This document shows positions 1 to 6,324 of a DNA stretch of 6,699 nucleotides, piece after piece. Source of the stretch: Bdellovibrionales bacterium (GTDB lineage: Bacteria > Bdellovibrionota > UBA2361 > JAGRAS01); assembly GCA_020434465.1 (NCBI GenBank), contig JAGRAS010000096.1, positions 1 through 6,699 on the forward strand, written 5' to 3'. Numbering within the stretch: position 1 is the first letter of the stretch; each line of letters opens with the position of its first letter. Position numbers and translations under genes: made by a program. Below the pieces are notes generated by a model. That model was not told where the DNA came from and did not search any database. It worked only from the letters and a program-made list of their open reading frames with translations.

Positions 1-88
1 CTTTTAAAGCAACATCCTTTAAGAAATCGATATCCTTTTTTTCAGGATCGATACTAGCACTGTCATCTTGGATTTGTTTGTGAGTCAT
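1..88 (-). CDS. fliN: Probable flagellar motor switch protein FliN, N-terminal fragment
   Basis: An open frame starts with ATG at 88-86 and runs without a stop to the window edge, giving 29 residues. It begins MTHKQIQDDSASIDPEKKD and continues IDFLKDVALK. The first part is a charged, low-complexity leader. The second part matches the start of the FliN/SpoA domain, usually of the form (I/L)D-x-L-x-D-(V/I)-P-L followed by VTVELGRT, although Ala stands where Pro is usual. FliN forms part of the cytoplasmic C-ring that sets flagellar rotation. The neighbouring receiver gene and the sigma-28-like sequence upstream fit this, but the conserved core lies outside the window. A type III secretion SctQ-like protein with a SpoA domain is an alternative. 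No good ribosome binding site precedes the ATG. Confidence 0.5.
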   Translation of the reverse strand, partial: MTHKQIQDDSASIDPEKKDIDFLKDVALK

Positions 89-241
89 GTATAGAATATC
101 GGTATAAAACTACCTAAACTATAGCTTCTTTGACCTAAATTTCTTTTAGTCACCATAGCCAAAAATGTATATTATTTAGAGATTTTTCAAGGATTTCGGC
201 AGATTGCACTATAGTATTTTTCTTTAAACAAACTTAACTTA
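89..241 (-). promoter_or_regulatory. Intergenic region with a possible sigma-28-type promoter (96-123)
   Basis: This stretch separates the receiver gene from the probable fliN. On the minus strand TATAGTTT (123-116), a 12-bp spacer and ACCGATAT (103-96) resemble the flagellar sigma-28 (FliA) consensus TAAAGTTT-N11-GCCGATAA. The -10 element ends only seven bases before the ATG at 88, and no Shine-Dalgarno sequence is visible, so such a transcript would be close to leaderless. A second -10-like TATAGT, within the palindrome ACTATAGT at 208-215, is an alternative housekeeping element that would give a leader of about 110 nt, but I see no convincing -35. No clear terminator follows the receiver gene. 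Confidence 0.3.
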
Positions 242-721
242 CTAAATCAACCTTTCAGCTAATTCGAATAGAGTACTTTGTGAGTCTTGGGTTTTTTTGA
301 TAGATGCGATGGCACCAGACGCTTCAAATGCATTTATGATTTTTGGAACATCTCCAATTGTTGAAAAACCAACAAGGACTATATTAGAAAATTTCTCTTT
401 GATTTTTGCACATAAACTTGAGCCAACAAGGTTTTCTGCTAAATAGTAGTCAACTAAGATTACCGTAGGATCAATTTGCTCTATTTTATCTAAAATATCC
501 TCAACTTGCATCCCTGCTTGATGATGAATGAAAGAAGCTTTTCCGTCAGTTAACAACATTAAAGCTGGAATATATATTTCAAAAACTCCAGCAGAATCAT
601 CTATTAATAGCACTCTTTGATTTTTAAGTGTGTTATTTAACAAACTAATACTTGGCAAACTATTGCAGCTAGGTAAGCCAAGACTCTCAAGTTCTGTATT
701 GATCTGATGTAAAGTAACCAC
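242..721 (-). CDS. Single-domain CheY-like response regulator receiver protein
   Basis: This 159-residue protein consists of a roughly 34-residue leader and one receiver domain, with no output domain. Receiver hallmarks are VLLIDDSAG with the acidic pair Asp41-Asp42, ILVDYYLAE with the phosphoacceptor Asp91, the strand IVLVGFS ending at Ser120 (the Ser/Thr switch position), and IKK with the conserved Lys at 142 or 143. It should accept phosphate from a histidine kinase and act through protein contacts. The proposed GTG start at 721 directly follows the yggS TAA, so translation probably depends on coupling; no strong ribosome binding site is seen. The leader sequence (TLHQINTELESLGLP) is not part of the fold, and a shorter start is possible. 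A probable fliN lies 153 bp downstream, so a role in motility or chemotaxis is conceivable. Calling it cheY would go beyond the evidence. Confidence 0.85.
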   Translation of the reverse strand: MVTLHQINTELESLGLPSCNSLPSISLLNNTLKNQRVLLIDDSAGVFEIYIPALMLLTDGKASFIHHQAGMQVEDILDKIEQIDPTVILVDYYLAENLVGSSLCAKIKEKFSNIVLVGFSTIGDVPKIINAFEASGAIASIKKTQDSQSTLFELAERLI

Positions 722-1444
722 TTAATTTCGGGATCCAAAAATACTACTTCCTACACGAATAATTGTAGCACCTTCCTCAATTGCTATGCAAAAATCAGCA
801 GACATCCCCATACTTAATTCGAATTTTCTTGAAGACAGAACTTCACAAATCTTTGAATTTTTTAGACAAAGTTTTTTCAGATCGCTCATAGCTCTAAAGT
901 CCGCTCTAGCATCCTCTGGCTCATCATAGAACTTTGTAATTGTCATTAGTCCGGAAAACAGAAGTCTGGAATTAATATCAAAGTTGTTTAAAATAAAATC
1001 TTCAACAGCAGATATTTCAATCCCCTCTTTATTAATGTCATCAGAAACATTCACTTGCACTAAACAAGGCAGCTGTTTTCCTTGTTTTTCCAATTCTTTT
1101 TCCAAACTAGCAACAAGCTTTTCAGAATCTATCGTTTCAATATAAGTAAATAACTCAACTGCGAGTTTAGCTTTATTTGACTGAAGGTGCCCTATTAAAT
1201 GACATTCATGATCATCTGCTAAATGCTCTCTTTTTAATTTATATTCTTGTACATAATTTTCTCCTAAGGCTGGTTTTAAGCCTAAAGATTTAGTTAGCGA
1301 AATATAGTTTTTTATTTTATCAGCAGATTGTTTTTTAGAAACGGCTAGCAAACTTATTTCATTAGGATCTCTGTTTATTCGCTCACAAGTTGATTTGATT
1401 TTACTGACTATACTCTTAAAATTATCTTCAATATTTTCATCCAT
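722..1444 (-). CDS. yggS: YggS/PLPBP-family pyridoxal-5'-phosphate homeostasis protein
   Basis: This 240-residue cytosolic protein binds pyridoxal phosphate in an alanine-racemase-like barrel. The family is known for PLP and amino-acid homeostasis rather than for a defined enzymatic reaction. Hallmarks are LLAVSKKQ with the PLP-binding Lys37, GENYVQE (61-67), HLIGHLQSNKAK (82-93), VQVNVSDDINKEGI (129-142), GLMTI (165-169), LSMGMSADF (210-218), and the phosphate-binding end IRVGSSIFG (229-237). The segment between Lys37 and GENYVQE appears about five residues longer than in E. coli YggS. The ATG at 1444 overlaps the maf stop by eight bases in another frame, and GGA about 11 bases upstream is a modest ribosome binding site. 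The TAA stop touches the GTG of the next gene. The maf-yggS coupling is a strong operon signal. Confidence 0.95.
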   Translation of the reverse strand: MDENIEDNFKSIVSKIKSTCERINRDPNEISLLAVSKKQSADKIKNYISLTKSLGLKPALGENYVQEYKLKREHLADDHECHLIGHLQSNKAKLAVELFTYIETIDSEKLVASLEKELEKQGKQLPCLVQVNVSDDINKEGIEISAVEDFILNNFDINSRLLFSGLMTITKFYDEPEDARADFRAMSDLKKLCLKNSKICEVLSSRKFELSMGMSADFCIAIEEGATIIRVGSSIFGSRN

Positions 1445-2033
1445 AGACTAAAAGTCCAAACTCTAAAAGTTTTTCACGTAATTTACAACTGTCTAATCCA
1501 ACTATACTATCATAGTTACCAGTAATTTTATTAATAAAGGATGAGGCAATGCCTTGAGCTGCATATGCTCCTGCTTTATCCATCGGCTCACCAGTTGCAA
1601 TGTAAGACCAAATATCTTCATCTGATAATTTACTAATACTCACAACAGATTCACTTGCAACTACACAATTTTTTCCAAGATCCTCGCAAAGTAAAGCAAA
1701 AGAACTCCAAACTGAATGATCTCTGCCAGAAATTAATCTTAGCAATCTAAAAGCATCATCTTCATCAACTGGTTTACCTAAAACTTCACCATCGATAAAT
1801 ACATCAGTATCTGCAGCTAAAATCCAAGATGTCGGAAATTCCATTGCAACCTTTTGTGCTTTTTCAAAAGCTAAACGAGAAGCATATTTTTCTGGTGATT
1901 CATCTTTCAATCTAACTTCTTCTATATCTGGTTTTTGAATTCTAAAATGTAGCCCCATATCTTCTAGGATTTTTTTTCTTCGGGGTGAGCCTGAAGCCAA
2001 GATTAAATCTGTCCCTGTTCTTAGTTTAAACAT
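1437..2033 (-). CDS. maf: Maf-like nucleoside triphosphate pyrophosphatase
   Basis: Maf proteins hydrolyse non-canonical or selected nucleoside triphosphates to monophosphates and pyrophosphate, cleaning the cytosolic nucleotide pool; some affect septum formation. The 198-residue length is typical. The N-terminus reads ILASGSPRRKKIL (11-23), holding the SxxRR phosphate-binding motif. AADTDVFIDGEVLGKP (73-88) contains the catalytic-type Asp and Lys87, and ISGRDHSV (101-108) follows. GEPMDKAGAYAAQG (148-161) has the Gln160 and DKAGAY pattern of the YhdE subgroup (dTTP/UTP/5-methyl-UTP pyrophosphatase) rather than the 7-methyl-GTP-specific YceF type. One departure is VGLDSCKL near 178-185, where VGLPL is common. 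The ATG at 2033 has only a weak ribosome binding site, and coupling to the upstream stop is likely. The 3' end overlaps yggS by eight bases. Confidence 0.92.
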   Translation of the reverse strand: MFKLRTGTDLILASGSPRRKKILEDMGLHFRIQKPDIEEVRLKDESPEKYASRLAFEKAQKVAMEFPTSWILAADTDVFIDGEVLGKPVDEDDAFRLLRLISGRDHSVWSSFALLCEDLGKNCVVASESVVSISKLSDEDIWSYIATGEPMDKAGAYAAQGIASSFINKITGNYDSIVGLDSCKLREKLLEFGLLVYG

Positions 2034-2036
2034 TGA

Positions 2037-2441
2037 TTATTGCTTTAAAATTGTAAGTAAAAATTTACCTATAGTTAAGTTTATATCATCATCTTGAAAT
2101 AAATAATTTTGACTTGAAAACTCAACATTAAGAGTCCAAGTCCTCTGATTTTCAAAGTCAAGTTGCTTAATTTTAGCTCCCTTTGCAATTGCAAAATTAA
2201 CCATTTCATCAACTGAAGGAACGGCAAAGAAAAAATGTCTATGTTCATCTGGCAAAATACTTTTATCACCAGTAAATAAAGATACTAAATTATTCGGTGG
2301 TAAATAAAGATATTCTTCAAATCCTAAGTCTGCAAAACCTCTTGCAACTCGTCCACCAGAGGAAAGCTCAGGATTAAAGCCTAATTCAGATAATTCTTGG
2401 CAAAGATTTAAATATTCATTTGAAGACCAGAACATATGCAA
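2037..2441 (-). CDS. Small glyoxalase/VOC-superfamily-like protein
   Basis: This 132-134 residue cytosolic protein looks like a single VOC (vicinal oxygen chelate) domain with two beta-alpha-beta-beta-beta halves. The first half has an LSELGFNPELSSGG pattern at about 17-30. The second half has HRHFFFAVPSVDEMVNFAIAKGAKI at about 67-91, closely matching the usual VOC pattern of His-hydrophobic strand, then helix, then G-A/V. A C-terminal YLFQDDD at about 113-119 sits where many family members have FxDPxGN. The complete set of metal ligands is not obvious, so it may be a non-enzymatic or binding version. The start is ambiguous. A TTG at 2441 abuts the upstream TAG and lies eight bases from a GAG, while an ATG at 2435 is two codons later. 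The stop is three bases before maf. No substrate can be assigned. Confidence 0.55.
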   Translation of the reverse strand: MHMFWSSNEYLNLCQELSELGFNPELSSGGRVARGFADLGFEEYLYLPPNNLVSLFTGDKSILPDEHRHFFFAVPSVDEMVNFAIAKGAKIKQLDFENQRTWTLNVEFSSQNYLFQDDDINLTIGKFLLTILKQ

Positions 2442-3482
2442 CTAGAGTACTCTTTTTTCAACTAATTCTTCAATCTGATTGCTAACTAAACAAGCGAAAT
2501 TTTCTGCATCTCGCTCATCATAGGGCAATGGATTGGCCAAGTTTGGCAATCTGGGGCTAAAAGCATGTTTTGCTTTGGGCTGAGACTGTCTTGAAAAAAT
2601 TAAATAGAATATCAGCGTTTCACTTGGGAAATCTTCGATTATAGGCATAGTTTGATTAAAAGCATCGTAAACTTCATCATCCATAAATCTATTTGGAAGT
2701 TTCAGTTTTTTGCATATCCAATTTGCGGCTATTGCTTGGAACGCATGTCGCATTTCATGAACAGCAGTTTCTAAAAGATCTTTAGATATAATCCAAGCGG
2801 ATCCAAATTCATGTTCAAAAATAGAAACCATTATTGAATAATATTGATCTGAAAATCTACCTTTGCCGTCATAATAAACATTAGTTTTTATTGAATCTGG
2901 CTTAGGAATATTTAAAACATCTGCACATATATCAATAACTTTTCTTACTAAGTTTTGCTTCCTAACTTCAAGAAGATCTTGATCTTCTCCAGGAAGAAAA
3001 CTTGTAGCTATAATGTCACTTTCAAAAATCTTATTGGCAATTATTTTGGTAGTCTCTCCAGTTACAGTTTTAAACGAATCATCCGGCTCATACCAGAACT
3101 CAAGTAATTCACAAGCAAGGCAATCTGCAGAATCAAGATCACAACCGCTTTCTAATTGCTTCAAAAATCTACTTAAAACATATTCTGTAAATGCTTTTCT
3201 GAAATTATCTTCATTAAAGTAGTCATGAATCCTTTTAAGAAGTTCTTTTGTTTTTTTAGGAACTAAGTGATCTTTTGTGAGCAAGTTTGGATCTATACAT
3301 AAACCTAACTGGGTAGCAAACTCTAAAACAATTTGAGGTTCAAAACTTGCAAGTTCTTTATCGAGCGCTCTTACTAAAGAGAAACACTCACGCAAAGAAC
3401 GCTCAAGTTTAGTAAAATTCTCTGGACTTGAAAGATAAAAAAGAGATCTTTCAACTTTCTCAATTTTCCCTAGTACTTCCAT
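2442..3482 (-). CDS. Putative zinc metallopeptidase with HExxH motif, family not recognised
   Basis: I do not recognise the family of this 346-residue protein. It has no evident signal peptide or membrane segment, so it is probably cytosolic. The N-terminal 190 residues look largely helical and charged. The C-terminal part contains LLETAVHEMRHAFQ at about 236-249, a helix with the zincin motif HEMRH (242-246: two His ligands and the catalytic Glu). Downstream, NPLPYDERDAENFA (317-330) offers Glu323 or Glu327 as a third zinc ligand. The arrangement of HExxH followed by an E-x-D/E-A-x-x-F-A helix recalls ImmA/IrrE-like and phage-type putative peptidases, but this is analogy only. The ATG at 3482 lies 16 bp after the guaB stop with only a weak AAAGA-type ribosome binding site, and the TAG abuts the next gene. 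The substrate is unknown. Confidence 0.6.
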   Translation of the reverse strand: MEVLGKIEKVERSLFYLSSPENFTKLERSLRECFSLVRALDKELASFEPQIVLEFATQLGLCIDPNLLTKDHLVPKKTKELLKRIHDYFNEDNFRKAFTEYVLSRFLKQLESGCDLDSADCLACELLEFWYEPDDSFKTVTGETTKIIANKIFESDIIATSFLPGEDQDLLEVRKQNLVRKVIDICADVLNIPKPDSIKTNVYYDGKGRFSDQYYSIMVSIFEHEFGSAWIISKDLLETAVHEMRHAFQAIAANWICKKLKLPNRFMDDEVYDAFNQTMPIIEDFPSETLIFYLIFSRQSQPKAKHAFSPRLPNLANPLPYDERDAENFACLVSNQIEELVEKRVL

Positions 3483-3498
3483 TAGTAGATCTTTTTAT

Positions 3499-5010
3499 CT
3501 ACTCTCGTTCGGAGTAAATTCTATCAAGTTGTTCAACACTAGTTGTTCCACCTTCAACAATAGTTAACCCAGAAAGCCTAGTTAAGACAGCTTTGTCATG
3601 AAGTTCTTTTAAACTTAAAGCACCAGAGTTGCACATGGTTGCTTTAATTTTTGCAGTACTTACTTCAACTTTTTCAGATAAAGGCCCAGAATATGGAACA
3701 TAGGCATCAACACCTTCTTCAAATGTTAAGCCAGATGAAGAACCTTCTTTATAGCGCTGCCAGTTTCTTGCGCGATTAGAGCCTTCTCCCCAATATGGTT
3801 TGTAAGCACGATTATTAAAAGTTATTTTTGGAGTTGGGCTTTCATGGGTCATTGCAAAATATTTACCCATCATTACAAAATCTGCTCCCATAGCTAAGGC
3901 GATGATAATATTTGTATCATTGTTTAAACCACCATCTGAGCAAATAGGAATATAAATACCAGTCTCTTGAAAATACCTATCTCTTTCTTTAGCAACTTCA
4001 AGCACAGCAGAAGCCTGACCTCTACCAATACCTTTTTGTTCTCTCGTAATACAAATTGATCCTCCCCCGATGCCAATTTTTACGAAATCAACACCAGCTT
4101 CTTCAACTAAATATCTAAACGCTTCTTTGGTTACAACATTTCCTCCTCCTAAGGAAACTGAGTCACCAGCTTCTTTCTTAATCCACTGAGCAGCTTCAGC
4201 TTGCCATTCAGAGTAACCGTCTGAAGAATCAATCACTAAAGCATCTACTCCAGCGCTTAAAAGTGCCGATACTCTCTCTTTATAATCAAAGGTATTAAGG
4301 GCGGCTCCAACAACTAATCTTTTTTTGTCATCTGTAAGTTCATCAGGATTGCTTTTATGATCGAAATAATCTCGTCTAAAAACTAAGGCTATTAAATTTT
4401 GATTTTTATCTACTATTGGCAAACATTCTTTTTTATTTTGCCACAACAAATCAGTTGCGTCATTTAAACTAATCCCTTCTTGCCCATATACTAAATTTGC
4501 AAACGGGGTAAAGTATTCCGATACTGGTCTGCTTAAATCATCTTTAAATTCCCAAAAATCTTTGCTGGTTAACATGCCAACTAGTTTAGAATTTTGAGTG
4601 CCATTCTCAGTAATAGGAATAGTAGAGTGCCCAGTCGCGTTTCTAAGATTTACAGCATCTTGAAGAGTTGCGTCTGCTGGTAGGTTTGAGTCTGATTGTA
4701 CAAAGCCTGCTTTATGCTCTTTAACTTTTTTTACCATTCTTGCTTGATCTTCAATCGACTGTGAACAATAAATAAAAGCACATCCCCCTTTACGCGCTAA
4801 TCCAATTGCCAGGCTAGATCCGCTTACAGATTGCATAGCTGCTGATACAAAAGGAATATTCATAGAAAGCTTTGGTTCTTCGCCTTTCTTAAATTTTATC
4901 AATGGGGTTTTTAAGGAAACATTTTCTGGAATGTGGCATTTTTCTGTTTTTCCAGGCAAAAGTAGATATTCATGAAATGTACGGGAAATATCATCAAGAA
5001 CACTTACCAC
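3499..5010 (-). CDS. guaB: Inosine-5'-monophosphate dehydrogenase, Clostridia/Tritrichomonas type
   Basis: The enzyme oxidises IMP to XMP with NAD+, the committed step of guanine nucleotide synthesis in the cytosol. The 503-residue protein has a TIM barrel interrupted by a tandem CBS insert at about 105-225. The catalytic loop [20 protein letters not shown] contains the nucleophile Cys320, the IMP phosphate region includes SDGG (358-361), and the mobile flap carries the Arg-Tyr pair at 419-420 (NWQRY), followed by [10 protein letters not shown]. The N-terminus ([10 protein letters not shown]), [11 protein letters not shown] and the SQSIE and AGFVQSDSN segments closely resemble, from memory, the Tritrichomonas foetus enzyme (also 503 residues) and Clostridia homologues, rather than the roughly 488-residue proteobacterial GuaB. 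The start is GTG at 5010, supported by GGAGA seven bases upstream; the nearby ATG at 5023 is out of frame. It is the first gene of a probable six-gene operon. Confidence 0.95.
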   Translation of the reverse strand: MVSVLDDISRTFHEYLLLPGKTEKCHIPENVSLKTPLIKFKKGEEPKLSMNIPFVSAAMQSVSGSSLAIGLARKGGCAFIYCSQSIEDQARMVKKVKEHKAGFVQSDSNLPADATLQDAVNLRNATGHSTIPITENGTQNSKLVGMLTSKDFWEFKDDLSRPVSEYFTPFANLVYGQEGISLNDATDLLWQNKKECLPIVDKNQNLIALVFRRDYFDHKSNPDELTDDKKRLVVGAALNTFDYKERVSALLSAGVDALVIDSSDGYSEWQAEAAQWIKKEAGDSVSLGGGNVVTKEAFRYLVEEAGVDFVKIGIGGGSICITREQKGIGRGQASAVLEVAKERDRYFQETGIYIPICSDGGLNNDTNIIIALAMGADFVMMGKYFAMTHESPTPKITFNNRAYKPYWGEGSNRARNWQRYKEGSSSGLTFEEGVDAYVPYSGPLSEKVEVSTAKIKATMCNSGALSLKELHDKAVLTRLSGLTIVEGGTTSVEQLDRIYSERE

Positions 5011-5016
5011 TAGCAG

Positions 5017-5021
5017 TCTCC
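5017..5021 (-). promoter_or_regulatory. guaB: Ribosome binding site that fixes the guaB GTG start
   Basis: The minus strand reads GGAGA here, with GGAG placed seven bases before the GTG at 5010. It is one of the better Shine-Dalgarno matches in the window and supports the GTG start. An overlapping ATG at 5023-5021 is in another frame, which closes after nine codons. Confidence 0.7.
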
Positions 5022-5050
5022 ATTATAGTGTTTTTTATATAGTAGTTTAC
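5022..5050 (-). promoter_or_regulatory. guaB: Candidate promoter elements upstream of guaB
   Basis: On the minus strand a perfect TATAAT hexamer occupies 5027-5022. A partial -35-like TTGTAA lies 19 bp further upstream, inside the inverted repeat. The hexamer is only about 12 bases before the GTG and abuts the GGAGA ribosome binding site, so a transcript from here would have almost no leader. This weakens the call. A second -10-like hexamer, TATAGT (5090-5085), sits in the other arm of the repeat and would give a normal leader, but it has no good -35. The AT-rich background makes chance matches likely. Confidence 0.3.
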
Positions 5051-5090
5051 AAAAGTTTTATTTCCGAAAAAACTTTTGTAAAATACTATA
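5038..5090. repeat. Long imperfect inverted repeat in the guaB leader
   Basis: The plus-strand arms are 5038-5059 and 5069-5090. Fourteen consecutive base pairs (5046-5059 with 5069-5082; core TTTACAAAAGTTTT) are followed by one mismatch (G45/A83) and seven more pairs (5038-5044 with 5084-5090), giving 21 of 22 positions paired around a 9-nt spacer. It lies 28-80 bp upstream of the guaB GTG. No T-run follows on either strand, so a simple terminator is unlikely. It could be an operator for a dimeric regulator or an mRNA leader hairpin. The dyad is seen directly; the role is inferred. Confidence 0.75.
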
Positions 5091-5154
5091 AAGTTCCCAT
5101 AATACAATTATTCTCAACTTAAATCTACTGAAGTGGATAATATTAAAAATCGAT

Positions 5155-5178
5155 AAAAAACAAAAACTTAAGCTTTTG
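5155..5178 (-). terminator. Possible weak intrinsic terminator after rodA
   Basis: Read on the minus strand, the bases right after the rodA stop form a short hairpin, CAAAAGC-TTAA-GTTTTTG. It has seven pairs including one G-U and a four-base loop, and six T residues follow (5160-5155). The shape is that of a rho-independent terminator for the mrdA-rodA unit, but the stem is AT-rich and weak. Its position between rodA and a 168-bp gap containing promoter-like sequence supports the idea. No expression evidence is available. Confidence 0.4.
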
Positions 5179-6324
5179 CTAGCTTTTAGCAGCAAAGATT
5201 AGGCGTCTCATAGTGACTCCTTGGACAATCCCTATTGCAAACATGCTAGATAAGACAGAGGATCCTCCGTAGCTAAATAATGGCAGTGGTAAGCCAACCA
5301 CTGGTAAAATACCAATTACCATTCCAACATTAACGATTACATGAAAGAAAAAAGAAGCTGCAATACCAAAAACAACCAACACTGAAAACAAATCCTTGCT
5401 CCTTACAGAAATAGAAAGAATTTTATAAAGAAATAAAAAGTAAAAACTTAGAACTATTACTGCTCCAATGAAGCCCCATTCTTCAGCTAAAACTGAAAAG
5501 ACAAAGTCTGTTGTATGCTCCGGTAAGAACTCTAATTGTGTTTGGGTCCCACCCATAAAGCCTTTTCCAAAAAAACCACCAGAGCCAACCGCAATTTTTG
5601 ATTGGATAATGTGATAACCACTGCCAAGCGGATCTGCATCCGGATTTATCAAAGCTAAAACTCTACGTTTTTGATAATCATGCAAAGAGAGCCATGCAGG
5701 ATAAATAGCTGCAAGTCCTGTAGCAGCAATAATTGACAAGCACTTAATCCTTACTCCCATAAATAAAACCATCATTACACCAATCGCAGCTACCGAAATA
5801 GCCGTACCAAGATCTGGTTGCTTAATGATTAATGCTGTTGGAAACAAAATTATCATCAAAGGCATAAAAAGTTGTTTAAAACCATAACCGCCGGGACCAG
5901 GCGGATGTGATGAAAGGTATTTTGATAATGCTAAGATTAAAGAAAACTTTACTAACTCAGATGGTTGAATAGTAAAACCTCCGATTGCAAGCCAACGTCT
6001 AGAACCATGGGACACTACGCCTGCCACTAGAACTACTAAAAGTAAACAGATTCCTATAAAGTAGAGCAGATAAGCATAGCGACTAAAAATATCTGAAGGA
6101 ATACTAATTGCAACAAGCATAACCAATAAGCCAGCGCCAATAAACATTGCTTGTTTTACAAACGCTGGACTTTTTATTTCCGCTGGGATCCAATTAAAAA
6201 CGGCATTTGCACTCTCAGAATAACCAGCACTATAAAGAACTATCAAACCTAGACAGGGTATAAGTAGGCTTATAAAAAATAAGGATAAATCAAACTGTTT
6301 AATTAAGCGTCTATCAATAAACAT
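5179..6324 (-). CDS. rodA: RodA, SEDS-family peptidoglycan glycosyltransferase for rod elongation
   Basis: This is a complete 381-residue polytopic membrane protein of normal RodA length. SEDS proteins polymerise lipid II into glycan strands in the inner membrane, as partners of the class B PBP encoded just upstream. Visible signatures are the N-terminal membrane segments with YSAGY at about 31-35, GSRRWLAIGGFTIQPSELVK at about 107-126, KQPDLGTAI at 168-176, the PEHTTDFVFSV block with the catalytic-type Asp at 273, and the C-terminal GLPLPLFSYGGSS at about 344-356. The SYGGSS block is shared by FtsW and RodA. The RodA assignment rests on the mrdA neighbour and on the absence of an FtsW-type context. 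The ATG at 6324-6322 overlaps the mrdA stop, and an AGG-type ribosome binding site lies about 7 nt upstream inside the mrdA tail. The gene ends with TAG and a possible terminator follows at once. Confidence 0.95.
   Translation of the reverse strand: MFIDRRLIKQFDLSLFFISLLIPCLGLIVLYSAGYSESANAVFNWIPAEIKSPAFVKQAMFIGAGLLVMLVAISIPSDIFSRYAYLLYFIGICLLLVVLVAGVVSHGSRRWLAIGGFTIQPSELVKFSLILALSKYLSSHPPGPGGYGFKQLFMPLMIILFPTALIIKQPDLGTAISVAAIGVMMVLFMGVRIKCLSIIAATGLAAIYPAWLSLHDYQKRRVLALINPDADPLGSGYHIIQSKIAVGSGGFFGKGFMGGTQTQLEFLPEHTTDFVFSVLAEEWGFIGAVIVLSFYFLFLYKILSISVRSKDLFSVLVVFGIAASFFFHVIVNVGMVIGILPVVGLPLPLFSYGGSSVLSSMFAIGIVQGVTMRRLIFAAKS

Noticed and set aside
2081..2269. 62-codon open frame on the minus strand, out of frame with the VOC-like gene
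   Set aside because: It lies fully inside the VOC-like gene in another frame, and its Leu/Ile/Lys-rich translation looks like a frame-shifted AT-rich reading.
3013..3222. 69-codon open frame on the plus strand
   Set aside because: It lies entirely antisense within the metallopeptidase-like gene, has no recognisable domain, and every other gene in the window is on the minus strand.
5021..5023. ATG at 5023-5021 as the guaB start
   Set aside because: It is out of frame with the IMPDH reading frame, overlaps the ribosome binding site, and its frame closes after nine codons.
5038..5090. The inverted repeat as an intrinsic terminator
   Set aside because: No T-run follows the hairpin on either strand and the stem is AT-rich. 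The shorter hairpin at 5155-5178, with six T residues after it, fits termination of rodA better.
5011..5178. A purine or guanine riboswitch in the guaB leader
   Set aside because: I see no three-way junction or conserved loop pattern of the purine aptamer; the leader is dominated by one long AT-rich dyad.
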